Assembly (NCBI GenBank): GCA_035310125.1
Contig: DATGEP010000167.1
Span: forward strand, 1 to 25,677
DNA length: 25,677 nucleotides
Direction of reading: 5' to 3'
Source: DATGEP01 sp035310125
GTDB taxonomy: Bacteria > Chloroflexota > Ktedonobacteria > Ktedonobacterales > JADMIN01
Positions 1-7,692 of this stretch are shown piece after piece. The notes beneath the pieces are model-generated. The model saw only the letters and a list, made by a program, of their open reading frames with translations. It did not search any database and had not been told where the DNA came from. The position numbers and the translations under genes were made by a program. Positions within the stretch are counted from its first letter, which is position 1. Each line of letters opens with the position of its first letter.

Positions 1-158
1 CCATCCTTGCCAAGACGTGCAACAACTCTGCGACGTGGGTGCAAGTCTCGGCGGGCGTCACGGCGGGCCACTCCTACACGCTGACGCTGATTAGCCACGA
101 CGACAACTATCCGGGCGACCCCACCTACACCCTGTATGACGCTGTTATAGTGCGGTAA
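1..158 (+). CDS. C-terminal fragment of a secreted beta-sandwich protein (5' end outside the window)
   Basis: An open frame runs in from the left edge (codons begin at position 3) to a TAA at 156-158, giving about 51 residues. The peptide is rich in Thr, Ser, Tyr and Val in alternating beta-strand pattern and contains the run GHSYTLTL followed by HDDNYPGDPTYTLYD. This looks like the last strands of a carbohydrate-binding or Ig-like beta-sandwich module, of the kind found at the C-terminus of extracellular enzymes; Asp-rich turns in such modules often bind calcium. The enzyme or adhesin to which it belongs cannot be told because the N-terminal part is missing. A possible terminator hairpin follows at 190-231. 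Confidence 0.6.
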   Translation, partial: ILAKTCNNSATWVQVSAGVTAGHSYTLTLISHDDNYPGDPTYTLYDAVIVR

Positions 159-189
159 AAGTTACTCAGCTCGCGCTGAGACAAACGGG

Positions 190-231
190 AAGAGGGGGCG
201 ACCTATTATATGGGCTGTCCCCTCTTTCTTT
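190..231 (+). terminator. possible terminator after the secreted-protein fragment
   Basis: An 8-bp stem, AAGAGGGG at 190-197 pairing with CCCCTCTT at 219-226, is followed by a short pyrimidine run (TCTTT). The 21-nt loop is large, which weakens the call. A smaller stem, CTCAGC at 165-170 with GCTGAG at 175-180, lies just after the stop codon and may add to it. Confidence 0.4.
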
Positions 232-286
232 GGGAGCTTGCCCGTGGCGCCATGCGACGAGGACGTGGTGGGCAGGAGAACTCGCG

Positions 287-667
287 ATGTCGGGAGAAAT
301 CATCTTGGCCCTCGACAAGGCCCAGTACGGCCCGCATGACACCATCGTGGTGTCCATCTTCAACAGCGGGCCAATCGCCATCCTCGTCGCGGACCATCAA
401 ACCAACTGTTCCCTGATTTGTCTGCAACGGCTGTCCAATGGCGCCTGGCAGCAGGTTCAACTCTGCCGGATGAAGACGCCCACCCGCCTCATCGAAGTTC
501 CGGCGGCCAGCACCATGGTACAGCGACTGGTCCCAGGGAGCGATCAAGCCACTACGGCAGCGTGGTTGCTGGGAATATATCGGGCCGCTCTTCAGTACGG
601 AACGCGAGTGGAAGGTACGTTTGTGGAAGCTCCGCCGCTCCACTCAGCGGAGTTCGCAGTGGCATAA
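287..667 (+). CDS. small Ig-like domain protein, function unknown
   Basis: This 126-residue protein starts at the ATG at 287, chosen over an upstream in-frame start at 230 because an AGGAG lies about 8 bases before it. The sequence is a single predicted beta-sandwich: an opening strand (EIILALDKAQYGPHD), then IVVSIFNSGPIAILV, and a closing strand with GIYRAALQYGT. Alternation of hydrophobic residues and the phrase about non-covalent 'N-G-P' turns resemble intracellular protease-inhibitor-like or bacterial Ig-like folds. No signal peptide or membrane segment is visible, so it is probably cytoplasmic or non-classically exported. Three cysteines (in NCSLICLQ and QLCRM) sit near the middle. It is a single gene, convergent with the PRC-barrel gene at 723. 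I do not recognise a specific function. Confidence 0.65.
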   Translation: MSGEIILALDKAQYGPHDTIVVSIFNSGPIAILVADHQTNCSLICLQRLSNGAWQQVQLCRMKTPTRLIEVPAASTMVQRLVPGSDQATTAAWLLGIYRAALQYGTRVEGTFVEAPPLHSAEFAVA

Positions 668-696
668 CAGCAAATCGTGGCAATTGGACGATGTAA

Positions 697-714
697 GCCG
701 GTAGGTTTTCCGGC
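697..714. terminator. weak hairpin between convergent genes
   Basis: GCCGG at 697-701 pairs with CCGGC at 710-714 around an 8-nt T-rich loop, in the 55-bp gap between two convergent genes. There is no clear T-tract on either strand, so a role as a terminator is only suggested by its position. Confidence 0.3.
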
Positions 715-722
715 AGTGGCGG

Positions 723-1457
723 CTATGACTCTTCGGCGTATGGGGTCAACGCGTCAACTTCGGCGGGAGTCAGCGTTACATGCACAACACCCTCATCCAC
801 GGTGTGTACCTGATCAATGGGCAGCAGCACACGTTGCCTGAGCAGTCCCGTTCTCCGGACGACGAGCGTGCTCACTCGCCGCGTAGCGGCGTCTACGAAT
901 ACACGCTCAACCGTGCCAACCTCTTCGTGTGGTTGTAGTCGCCAGACTTGCGATCCTTCTTCTATGGCAACAGAGCCCGCCGCCTCATTTTGCACAGTCT
1001 CTTCCGGGGCGATGTATGGCGCCGCACCCAGACCCCAGCCAGCCGCGATAAAATTCAGCAGCTGGCCAAACTGAAAGCGGGATTGCCACTGTCCCTGCAC
1101 GCCTGTAGCCGCCGCGCCGTCAACATCCACATATTGCCTGCGCTCGAAAAGCGGGAGCTGCTGGAATGCGTTTTCGTCGCAGGTGAGGCGCACCTCGTCT
1201 TTGCTCGCCACTTCGACAAGCTCCATCGGCACGACGCGCTCACGAGGGGTGTCCCACCCGCCCGGCCTCAGGAGATTGCCTGATTCAGCAAGCCCAGGCT
1301 CGACGATGAGATGAGTCACCTGTTCGCTCGCGGACTCGATGACAACGCGCGTAAGCACGCCGAGGTGCTCGCCCTCGCTCCCGCGCACCACTACGCCGAT
1401 ATGCAGATCTTCAAGCATCGGGGCACTTTCTTTGTCGCTCATGTTATCGCTTGGCAT
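723..1457 (-). CDS. two-domain PRC-barrel protein
   Basis: This 244-residue soluble protein has two copies of a PRC-barrel-like fold. The first, at about residues 15-75, reads as GVVVRGSEGEHLGVLTRVVI then a strand with THLIVEPG; the second, about 160-238, has SQVWRLQPHEEVGTVERVFVD followed by STLVVRR and VLLPIDQV. Both copies show the family pattern of a strand, a 'G-x-V/L' turn and a second strand ending in a V/P-rich segment. PRC-barrels occur in RimM and photosynthetic reaction centre H and in many stress-related proteins of unknown role. A Pro/Gly-rich linker lies between the domains. The start at 1457 overlaps the stop of the upstream membrane-protein gene as TAATG, suggesting translational coupling; an alternative in-frame ATG is at 1442. 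Neither has a strong ribosome-binding site. Confidence 0.75.
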   Translation of the reverse strand: MPSDNMSDKESAPMLEDLHIGVVVRGSEGEHLGVLTRVVIESASEQVTHLIVEPGLAESGNLLRPGGWDTPRERVVPMELVEVASKDEVRLTCDENAFQQLPLFERRQYVDVDGAAATGVQGQWQSRFQFGQLLNFIAAGWGLGAAPYIAPEETVQNEAAGSVAIEEGSQVWRLQPHEEVGTVERVFVDAATRRVSTLVVRRTGLLRQRVLLPIDQVHTVDEGVVHVTLTPAEVDALTPYAEES

Positions 1458-2125
1458 TATCGCTTAGCATCGCGACGGCGGCGTGTGCGCTGCGCCGCCT
1501 TAACGCGCTCGTAAACATCGTCGCCGATGCCGGTGGCATTGGTGGTCGTGCTTGCGACCTGCCCACCCTTCACTCGCGCGGTGGTAGCCGTGCGTCGGGC
1601 GGTGGAAACCGTCGTTGCCGTGGTAGTGACCGCGTGTCGAGCAGCACGCTTACGTGCGGCATGCGTTGTGGGCGCGGGCGTTGCCTGTTGTTGGGCTGCC
1701 GTGCGCTGTGCGCGCATTGTCTTGCCGTTGGGGATGACGTTAAAGCGCAGCAGGCCGATATAGAGGGCGAGCATGAACAACAGATAGATGAAAGTGAACC
1801 AGGACAGGCTACCGATGATCGGGACGGACTTGCCCAACGGCGCAGAGAGATTCAGTTTCAGTTTTGCGCCGATGAAGAAGAGGACATACTCGAACACTTG
1901 CATTGCAACGATGAAGATCAACATACCAAAGAGCAGACGCCGCCAGGGGCTCTTGGGCTTCGCGCCCGCAGCCGTGGTTGCCGCTGCTGTTGGCGGACTG
2001 GCCATGAGGAACGAAGGAATGCGAGAAATGAAACTTGGTTTTGGTGTCGCCGCTGGCTCATTGGTGTTTTGGGCAGATGATGTTGTGCTCGTAGTCGTAC
2101 GCTCCCGCTGTGCTTTCTGCGCCAT
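1457..2125 (-). CDS. two-helix membrane protein with basic C-terminal tail
   Basis: This 222-residue protein starts at the ATG at 2125, preceded by AGGAG at 8 bases; an in-frame ATG at 2266 lacks this and would overlap the histidine kinase stop. Residues 1-60 are low-complexity Thr/Ser/Ala/Pro. Two membrane segments follow, about residues 64-87 (from LLFGMLIF to LFFIGA) and 106-127 (from SLSWFTFI to LYIGLLRF), joined by a short loop. Residues 135-222 are Arg/Thr/Ala-rich and basic, probably cytoplasmic and disordered. No enzyme motif is visible and I do not recognise the family. It lies between a histidine kinase and a PRC-barrel gene in one orientation and is coupled to the latter, so the two products may act together at the membrane. 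Confidence 0.65.
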   Translation of the reverse strand: MAQKAQRERTTTSTTSSAQNTNEPAATPKPSFISRIPSFLMASPPTAAATTAAGAKPKSPWRRLLFGMLIFIVAMQVFEYVLFFIGAKLKLNLSAPLGKSVPIIGSLSWFTFIYLLFMLALYIGLLRFNVIPNGKTMRAQRTAAQQQATPAPTTHAARKRAARHAVTTTATTVSTARRTATTARVKGGQVASTTTNATGIGDDVYERVKAAQRTRRRRDAKR

Positions 2126-2208
2126 TGTTGCCGCTCCTACTCTCGCTCGCGGCCCAGGCGTTGGTGTCGTCTTCTCTATACCGCGCCGCACCGAACCCCG
2201 TTTCCCAC

Positions 2209-2214
2209 AGTATA
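2209..2214 (-). promoter_or_regulatory. possible -10 element for the membrane/PRC-barrel pair
   Basis: TATACT on the minus strand lies in the gap between the histidine kinase stop and the ATG at 2125, about 77 nt before it. No good -35 hexamer is visible at 16-18 bp. The same hexamer recurs upstream of other genes in the window. Confidence 0.3.
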
Positions 2215-2262
2215 CCTCTCTCGTGGATTCAGCGCCAGCGACACCGACTAAATTGTCCCGTT

Positions 2263-3276
2263 TCAACTCTTGCTTTCGGGTGAAGGGTTCGCCGGCGCTG
2301 CGCCTTGAGGCAGCGAGGGGAATGTGATAGAGATGATCGTACCCCGGCTGGGCGCGCTGGAGACACGCATTCGTCCGCCATGCTGGCGCACGATGCCCCG
2401 TACGATGGTTAAACCAAGGCCCATCCCGCCCGGCTTGGAGCTTTGTCGCGGCCGCAGGGCGCGCTCTAGTGCTTCGTTATCCATCCCCGCGCCAGTGTCT
2501 TCCACAGAGAGTACGGTTCGCCCGCGTGGATCAAGCCGGGCGCGTAGAGTGATAGTGCCACCTTCGGGCATGGCGTCGGCCGCATTGGTGACGAGATTCA
2601 CCAGCATCTGTTGAATCTGGTCAGGATCGGCCAGGATCGGCCCCACGCGCGGTGTTGCCGTGATCTGAAGCTGGATCCTGCGTCGCCCCAGCGCATGGCC
2701 AAAGATTTCGGCAACGCGCCCGAGCACGGCGCTTGGCTCCAACAGTTCCGGTGGTCTGCCACGCAACCGCGCAACCTGCCCCATGGACATGAGCAGTCGA
2801 TTCAGACGATCAATTTCGCCGGTCAGCCGCTGCGTGTAGGCCAGGCGGTCCGGCGAGTCGCCTAATTCCTCTTCCAATCCCTGGACCAACGCGCGCATTG
2901 CGGAGAGGGGATTGCGTACCTCATGCACGATGAGTGAGACGACGTGCTCCAACGTTGCCTGCATCTCCTGCACGCGCAACACGCGCAACAAGTCGCCACT
3001 GGGGAGCGTGAAGTGTGAGGCGGTCAGCACATGATCTACGTTGTCCAGCGACAGGATGACGGCACCCTGATTGACAAGATGTTCCAGCGCCGCCGCGCCG
3101 ATGACATCACGCATATGCTGACCAAGTATGGACGCTGATCCTCCGTCCGCGGTGAAACTGCCAGATCCGTTGGCTGCGATGATACGCCAATTCGCATCTA
3201 CGAGGAGATAGTCGGCTTCGTCGCGGGGGGAAATCTCAAAAGAATCTGCGTTTGCCATCATCTGCTCGGTTCGCAT
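2263..3276 (-). CDS. soluble PAS-type sensor histidine kinase (NtrB-like), orphan
   Basis: The 337-residue protein has the full transmitter module of a sensor histidine kinase. Residues 20-100 form a PAS-like domain (DYLLVDANWRIIAANGSG). The HisKA dimerisation helix carries the phosphoacceptor His118 in VHEVRNPLSA. The HATPase domain has the N box NLVTNAADA (227-235), the G1 box DTGAGM (260-265) and the G2 box GGMGLGL (283-289). No membrane segment or signal peptide is present, so it senses a cytoplasmic cue. No response regulator lies in the window, making it an orphan. The start is uncertain: ATGs at 3276, 3261 and 3258 all lack a strong ribosome-binding site. A 7-bp inverted repeat lies 14 nt upstream of the first. 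Confidence 0.88.
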   Translation of the reverse strand: MRTEQMMANADSFEISPRDEADYLLVDANWRIIAANGSGSFTADGGSASILGQHMRDVIGAAALEHLVNQGAVILSLDNVDHVLTASHFTLPSGDLLRVLRVQEMQATLEHVVSLIVHEVRNPLSAMRALVQGLEEELGDSPDRLAYTQRLTGEIDRLNRLLMSMGQVARLRGRPPELLEPSAVLGRVAEIFGHALGRRRIQLQITATPRVGPILADPDQIQQMLVNLVTNAADAMPEGGTITLRARLDPRGRTVLSVEDTGAGMDNEALERALRPRQSSKPGGMGLGLTIVRGIVRQHGGRMRVSSAPSRGTIISITFPSLPQGAAPANPSPESKS

Positions 3277-3290
3277 CGGAGCTCATGCGC

Positions 3291-3309
3291 GTCGCTGCAT
3301 GCCAGCGAC
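3291..3309 (-). promoter_or_regulatory. inverted repeat just upstream of the histidine kinase
   Basis: GTCGCTG at 3291-3297 and CAGCGAC at 3303-3309 form a perfect 7-bp dyad around a CATGC centre. It ends 14 nt before the putative kinase start and has no T-tract on either strand. It could be an operator, a leader hairpin, or a remnant terminator for the upstream lipid kinase gene. Confidence 0.3.
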
Positions 3310-3422
3310 CCACCACCTAATCAGACGAGCGAGGCGGCACATAGTATTTTAATCGGCCATACCGCGTGGAAATTCTCATCCTTTACCCACACTCGCACGA
3401 CGATGGGGAACGAAGGATGCGC

Positions 3423-4661
3423 CTATTCGGAAGCAGGTTCGAGGGAAGTGGTAAGGAGCGGCATGCGCTGGAAGAGGGCGGCGGGCGCTTGTTCCGGTAC
3501 GATCACAGTCAGGGCATGTGGGGCAATGGAAAATGTCATGGGTAGCGTGCCAATGACCTCGCCATCCACCTGCACCGGCACCTCGGTGTTCGACTCGAGC
3601 CGAATCGTATGGATACGCGAATACCGCACCTGTGGCCCCCGCGCAGGACGTCGCAGCACCGCACGGAGAACAACACCTGCGCGATGACGCAGTCCGCCGC
3701 CGCCAACGACGACGAGGTCTAGCAATCCATCATCCGCGACAGCATGCGTGGCGAATGAAAGCTTGCCGCCGTATAGTCGCGTATTGCCAATAATTATCAT
3801 CAACGATTGGACACTCCGCCGCTTGCCATCGCTGCGCATCCAGATCTTCGTCGGCTGATGCGTGATAGTCAACGCGCTGGCGGTTGCCAGATAGTCCAGC
3901 AGTTTGAGGCCCAGACGCTTGAGCCAGCTTCGCTCGACACGCAACGCGACCTCGGCGTCGAAACCGATGCCAGCCATCATCAGGAAATAGCGGCTGCCCG
4001 CTCGCCCAAGATCAACCCGCCGGCGCACGCCATGCACCAGGACATTGCGTGCCTGTGTGAGGTTGAGCGGTATACCCATCTCGCGTGCCCAGACATTGAC
4101 GGTGCCAAGGGGCAGCACACCGAGCGCTGTCGTATGCCCCGCCAGCTCCTGCAACACGTTATTTACCGTACCGTCGCCGCCCGCTGCTACGACAATATCC
4201 ATGTTGGCGCGCACCGCTTCCCGCGCCAGCTCAACGGCGTGTCCGGGATATTTGGTGAGGCAGACCTCAGTTGGGAGGCCGGCACGTGTCAGCCACCACG
4301 CCGTCTGTTCCAGCTCGTGCATGGCCCATGGCAAGCGCATGCTTCCTGATTGCGGATTCACGATGATACGAGCGCGTGTGGTTCCCCGAGCGGCAGGAAG
4401 GGTTGACTGCTGAGAGCGACCAGCGGGCGCGGCGGGCAGAACGTAGTATGCCAGCTTGAAGACGGTGCGAACGCGCGTTGTGGTGCGCTGCGCCGTCTCC
4501 ATGACTGTGCGCGCCGCTACCGCCCATCCGGTGACACGCAGCGTCCAGATGCCTGTGCGGGCAACTACACGTGTCCGAGGTCCGGTCAGGTGAGCGTTCC
4601 ACCAGTCCGCCAGCCGGTCACGCCAGGAGGCCACGGCATCCCCTTTCATGCCGTTCCACAT
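3423..4661 (-). CDS. diacylglycerol kinase family lipid kinase (YegS/DagK type)
   Basis: The 412-residue product is a member of the DAGK catalytic-domain family, which phosphorylates diacylglycerol or related lipids with ATP at the inner face of the membrane. Visible motifs are VNPQSG (101-106), the nucleotide-binding GGDGT (161-165), PLGTVNVWA (184-192) and GIGFDAEV near residue 231, followed by the C-terminal beta-sandwich ending in QVDGEVIGTLP. The start at 4661 is chosen because GGAG lies 6-7 bases upstream; the longer open frame to 4772 has no such site. Residues 1-95 before the kinase domain are unusual for the family, which normally begins near the VNPxSG motif; this region is amphipathic and basic and may bind membrane. 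It follows murF-alr on the same strand after 119 bp. The exact lipid substrate is not evident. Confidence 0.88.
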   Translation of the reverse strand: MWNGMKGDAVASWRDRLADWWNAHLTGPRTRVVARTGIWTLRVTGWAVAARTVMETAQRTTTRVRTVFKLAYYVLPAAPAGRSQQSTLPAARGTTRARIIVNPQSGSMRLPWAMHELEQTAWWLTRAGLPTEVCLTKYPGHAVELAREAVRANMDIVVAAGGDGTVNNVLQELAGHTTALGVLPLGTVNVWAREMGIPLNLTQARNVLVHGVRRRVDLGRAGSRYFLMMAGIGFDAEVALRVERSWLKRLGLKLLDYLATASALTITHQPTKIWMRSDGKRRSVQSLMIIIGNTRLYGGKLSFATHAVADDGLLDLVVVGGGGLRHRAGVVLRAVLRRPARGPQVRYSRIHTIRLESNTEVPVQVDGEVIGTLPMTFSIAPHALTVIVPEQAPAALFQRMPLLTTSLEPASE

Positions 4662-4722
4662 AGCCGTCTCCGTTTCGCGCTTCGCGTAACAAGTTCGAGT
4701 CTTATGTCTTATTCTGTACGAT

Positions 4723-4738
4723 GCGAAGTGTTCTTCGC
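4723..4738 (-). terminator. hairpin downstream of murF-alr
   Basis: GCGAAG at 4723-4728 pairs with CTTCGC at 4733-4738 around a 4-nt loop, 43 nt after the murF-alr stop on the minus strand. There is no T-tract, so termination is uncertain; it could instead act in the leader of the lipid kinase gene. Confidence 0.3.
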
Positions 4739-4780
4739 TGTCTAATACGCCACAGGAACACACATTCGTCACATAGCAGG

Positions 4781-7417
4781 TTAGCTGATGCGCGGCACCC
4801 GCGCGAGCAGCTCCGCGACGACTTCGTAGGAGATGGTGCCCAACCGCTCAGCCACCGCTTCCGCGGTAAGCTCGTCGCCACCCTGGCGTCCGATCAAGAC
4901 GACCTCGTCGCCCTGGCGCACACCGGGAATGGTAGTCACATCAACCATACATTGATCCATGCAGACACGGCCCACGAGCGGCGCGCGGTGCCCACGCACA
5001 AGCACCTCGCCCCAGTTAGATGGTGCACGGCGGAAACCGTCCGCGTAGCCGACTGGCAGTACGGCAATGCGAGCAGGCGCCGTCGTTATGTAGGTTGCGC
5101 CGTAGCTAACGCCTTCACCCGCCGGAATGTCTTTCACCTGTGCCACCTGCGTCTTGAACGCGAGCGCTGGCTGGAAATGTTCCGGCAGTCTCACTTCCGC
5201 CGATGGCGAGAGCCCGTAGATTGCGACACCGGGGCGCACCATGTCAAAGCGCGCCTCAGGGAGCGTAAGCATGGCCGCGCTGTTGGCGGCATGAACGAGC
5301 GGCGGACGCAATCCACGCTCGTCCAGCGCGGCCAGCACAGCGAGGAAACGGTCAAGCTGGCGCCGTGCGTATGTCTGGTCGGCGCTATCGGCGGTCGCGA
5401 AGTGTGTAAAGATGCCTTCCACAATCAGACCGGGAAGGTTACGCAGCTCCACGAAGAAGTTTACGATGGCGGGGATGTCCTCAGCGCGTAAGCCAAGCCG
5501 CGCCATTCCTGTGTCCACCTTGACGTGAATGCGTACTTCGTGGCCCAGGTCGTGTGCGGCTCGCGCCAGCGCCCGTGCGGACTCCAGAGCGTAGACAGTG
5601 GCACGCAGATTCAGCCGCGCCGCCTCGCGCGCCTGCCACGGGGCGGTGTATCCGAAGACCAGGACCGGAGCGGTAATGCCCGCCGCGCGCAGCGGCTCAG
5701 CCTCACTTACCGTGGCCACGCCGAGCCATGACGCACCATTGTGCAGCACCGTGCGCGCCACCCGCAGCGCGCCATGCCCATATGCGTCGGCTTTGAGGCT
5801 GACAAGCACCTGGGTCTCCGGTCCCACAAGGTCTTTCGCCAGCCGCGTGTTCTGACCGATGGCGCTGAGATCTATCTCTAGCCAGGTGGGCCGGTCCGGG
5901 CGCATGACGACGACGCGGCGCCACGCCTGTGTCTGGCGGTCCAATACGTGCTCGGCCTCTTCAGGATGGGCTAGCAGCCGCATCGTCACCTGCTCCATGC
6001 GCAGCTCCTCGGAGCCTTTGATGTAAACGACAGCTGACGTGTTCGCTGACGTGCTCGATGTGGTCGCGAAGTCTTCGATCGCGCGCGCCGCATCCTCCGC
6101 GGTGAGTGTCACAGCGACACGCTCCGGCGACAGGCCATGCTGTATGGCTTCTTCCGCGATCATCTGTGCGCGCTGGCCGCGTGCCACGAGATAGTGTGCG
6201 CAAGAAGCCGCCACACGGCCGAGCTGACGGTGCTCGTGCTCTTCGGCGTCTCCCAGGCGCAACATGTCGCCTAGCACGGCGATGGCGCGAGCCTCTCGCA
6301 TCGCGGCGATGGCGTGAAGGGCATGCAAACCGGCAGCGGCGCTGGCGGGCGTCGCGTTGTGCGAATCGTCCAGCACTACGAGGCCGTCCTCGCCGTAGAG
6401 CCAGCGCATCCGGCCCGGCAGCGGACAGAGTGTGCGCAGTCCCGCCAGCGCCGCACTATGTTCTACACCAAAAGCTTCACCCACCGCCAGAGCAGCGAGT
6501 ACCGCATAGATCCAGTGGTCGCCGTGAAGATGCGGGAACACAATGGGATCTTCCGCGGGACGGTCCGCCAGTCGGAGTGAAAGGGCAGGCACTTCCTGGC
6601 TTCCCAGCGGCTCCAGGACGTAGCGCGGGTGCTCGTCCGCCGCGTTCTCCAGGCCAAAAAATAGCGGTTGACCAGGGGTGAGGGCTGCCATAGAATGTGT
6701 GGCGGGATCATCGCCATTGAGGATTGCCAGACCATCTGCCGGCAGGTACGCGGGCAGGCGGCTTAGCTCCGCGCTGAGCGCTTCAACGCCGCCGAAGTAC
6801 TGTAGGTGCGCGGGGCTGACATTGGTGACAACACCAACCTGCGGGCGGGTGACTGCGCAGAGGTCAGCGATCTCGCCGGGGTGGTCCGCACCCAGCTCGA
6901 CGATGGCAAAGCGGTGCATTGGCTCCAGACGACCCAGCGAGAGGGGCAGCCCCAGCAGGTCATTGTAATTGCGCCACGACCGGAATGTTGGCGCGAGAAT
7001 GCCAAGCACGTCGGCAATGGCTTCTTTCGTAGTAGTTTTACCAGTGCTGCCAGTTACGGCGATCACCGTGGGGTGCCACTGCCGCAGTATGTATGCCGCA
7101 TACCTTCGCAGCGCCTCGCGCGTATCGGAGACAATGAGCACGGCGGCGCCTATTGCCCGCGCGTGCTCCACGAGTCCCGGCGCTATTGCGGTGAGCGCGG
7201 GGAGACGGCTCCGCTCTAGGAGTAGCGCCCCAGCGCCTCGCTCCAGAGCGTCCTGCGCATAGTCGTGGCCATCGCCTCGGATGCCGCGGACTGCGACGAA
7301 GCACTCGCCGGGTACGATGGTGCGCGAGTCGTGGGCGAAACCCTCGCAGGCGGCGCGCGTTCCCGGCACCAGCACCTCGGCTGCGGTGGCGGCGATCAGG
7401 CTCTCAAGCGGAATCAT
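4781..7417 (-). CDS. murF-alr: bifunctional MurF (UDP-MurNAc-tripeptide:D-Ala-D-Ala ligase) / alanine racemase
   Basis: One 878-residue frame encodes two peptidoglycan enzymes. Residues 1-490 are MurF, which adds D-Ala-D-Ala to UDP-MurNAc-tripeptide using ATP: N-terminal domain with HDSRTIVPG, P-loop GSTGKTTT (123-130), RSWRNYND (147-153), VELGADHPGEI (173-183), TNVSPAHL (198-205) and the C-terminal DDSHNATP. Residues 505-878 are PLP-dependent alanine racemase, making D-Ala: PLP lysine Lys542 in KADAYGHG, VKVDTGMARLG (633-642), RPGVAIYG (728-735), catalytic Tyr772 in SYGATY and CMDQCMVDV. Key residues of both enzymes are present and there is no frameshift at the junction. Such fusions are known in Bacteroidetes and some other phyla. 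It stands alone upstream of the lipid kinase and divergent from the HTH gene. The start at 7417 has only a weak GGGA site. Confidence 0.93.
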   Translation of the reverse strand: MIPLESLIAATAAEVLVPGTRAACEGFAHDSRTIVPGECFVAVRGIRGDGHDYAQDALERGAGALLLERSRLPALTAIAPGLVEHARAIGAAVLIVSDTREALRRYAAYILRQWHPTVIAVTGSTGKTTTKEAIADVLGILAPTFRSWRNYNDLLGLPLSLGRLEPMHRFAIVELGADHPGEIADLCAVTRPQVGVVTNVSPAHLQYFGGVEALSAELSRLPAYLPADGLAILNGDDPATHSMAALTPGQPLFFGLENAADEHPRYVLEPLGSQEVPALSLRLADRPAEDPIVFPHLHGDHWIYAVLAALAVGEAFGVEHSAALAGLRTLCPLPGRMRWLYGEDGLVVLDDSHNATPASAAAGLHALHAIAAMREARAIAVLGDMLRLGDAEEHEHRQLGRVAASCAHYLVARGQRAQMIAEEAIQHGLSPERVAVTLTAEDAARAIEDFATTSSTSANTSAVVYIKGSEELRMEQVTMRLLAHPEEAEHVLDRQTQAWRRVVVMRPDRPTWLEIDLSAIGQNTRLAKDLVGPETQVLVSLKADAYGHGALRVARTVLHNGASWLGVATVSEAEPLRAAGITAPVLVFGYTAPWQAREAARLNLRATVYALESARALARAAHDLGHEVRIHVKVDTGMARLGLRAEDIPAIVNFFVELRNLPGLIVEGIFTHFATADSADQTYARRQLDRFLAVLAALDERGLRPPLVHAANSAAMLTLPEARFDMVRPGVAIYGLSPSAEVRLPEHFQPALAFKTQVAQVKDIPAGEGVSYGATYITTAPARIAVLPVGYADGFRRAPSNWGEVLVRGHRAPLVGRVCMDQCMVDVTTIPGVRQGDEVVLIGRQGGDELTAEAVAERLGTISYEVVAELLARVPRIS

Positions 7418-7459
7418 GCGATGTATCCCAATGACTGTGAAATGACTAGGTCTCTGAGG

Positions 7460-7468
7460 AGTGTATCA
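7460..7468 (-). promoter_or_regulatory. possible extended -10 promoter of murF-alr
   Basis: The minus strand reads TGATACACT, an extended -10 (TGn plus TACACT), about 43 nt before the start codon. A TTGAAA hexamer lies 14 bp upstream, closer than the usual 17 bp, so the call depends mainly on the extended -10. Confidence 0.35.
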
Positions 7469-7521
7469 CCTGGGGCGACTTTCAAGGTGGACACGCGGCA
7501 TGCGAGGATGTCCTATATGCC

Positions 7522-7550
7522 TTGTAGTGCGGTGGCGATTTTGGTATGCT
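7522..7550 (+). promoter_or_regulatory. possible promoter of the HTH gene
   Basis: TTGTAG at 7522-7527 is followed at exactly 17 bp by TATGCT at 7545-7550, with a TGG extended -10 triplet at 7542-7544. It would give a leader of about 135 nt before the GTG at 7693. Confidence 0.35.
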
Positions 7551-7692
7551 CGCCCCACTCCTTCCGCTGGATACCGGTGCGGTTTGAAGTCTCCGCAGAC
7601 CACTACTCGCGACGGCAGACATCGTAGGTCCACGTGGGCGATTCGTGCGGATGGATTCTTTACAAGTGACTCGCGCCAAAAGGGGAATGACC

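Larger units (their letters stand above)
7418..7692. other. 275-bp divergent intergenic region
   Basis: This region separates murF-alr (-) from the HTH gene (+). It holds a putative promoter for each, and a perfect 8-bp palindrome CCACGTGG at 7630-7637 between the (+) promoter and the HTH start. No small gene or RNA is evident. Confidence 0.5.

Noticed and set aside
1451..2080. Plus-strand open frame opposite the membrane-protein gene
   Set aside because: Composition is Cys/Arg-rich and unlike a real protein; the minus-strand gene has membrane helices and a good ribosome-binding site.
2126..2266. Longer start for the membrane protein at ATG 2266
   Set aside because: The extra residues have no domain character, the start would overlap the kinase stop, and AGGAG precedes the ATG at 2125 instead.
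4721..5491. Long open frame (256 codons) on the plus strand opposite murF-alr
   Set aside because: Its product is Arg/His/Cys-rich with no domain, and the minus-strand frame carries the alanine racemase motifs; it is a GC-rich shadow.
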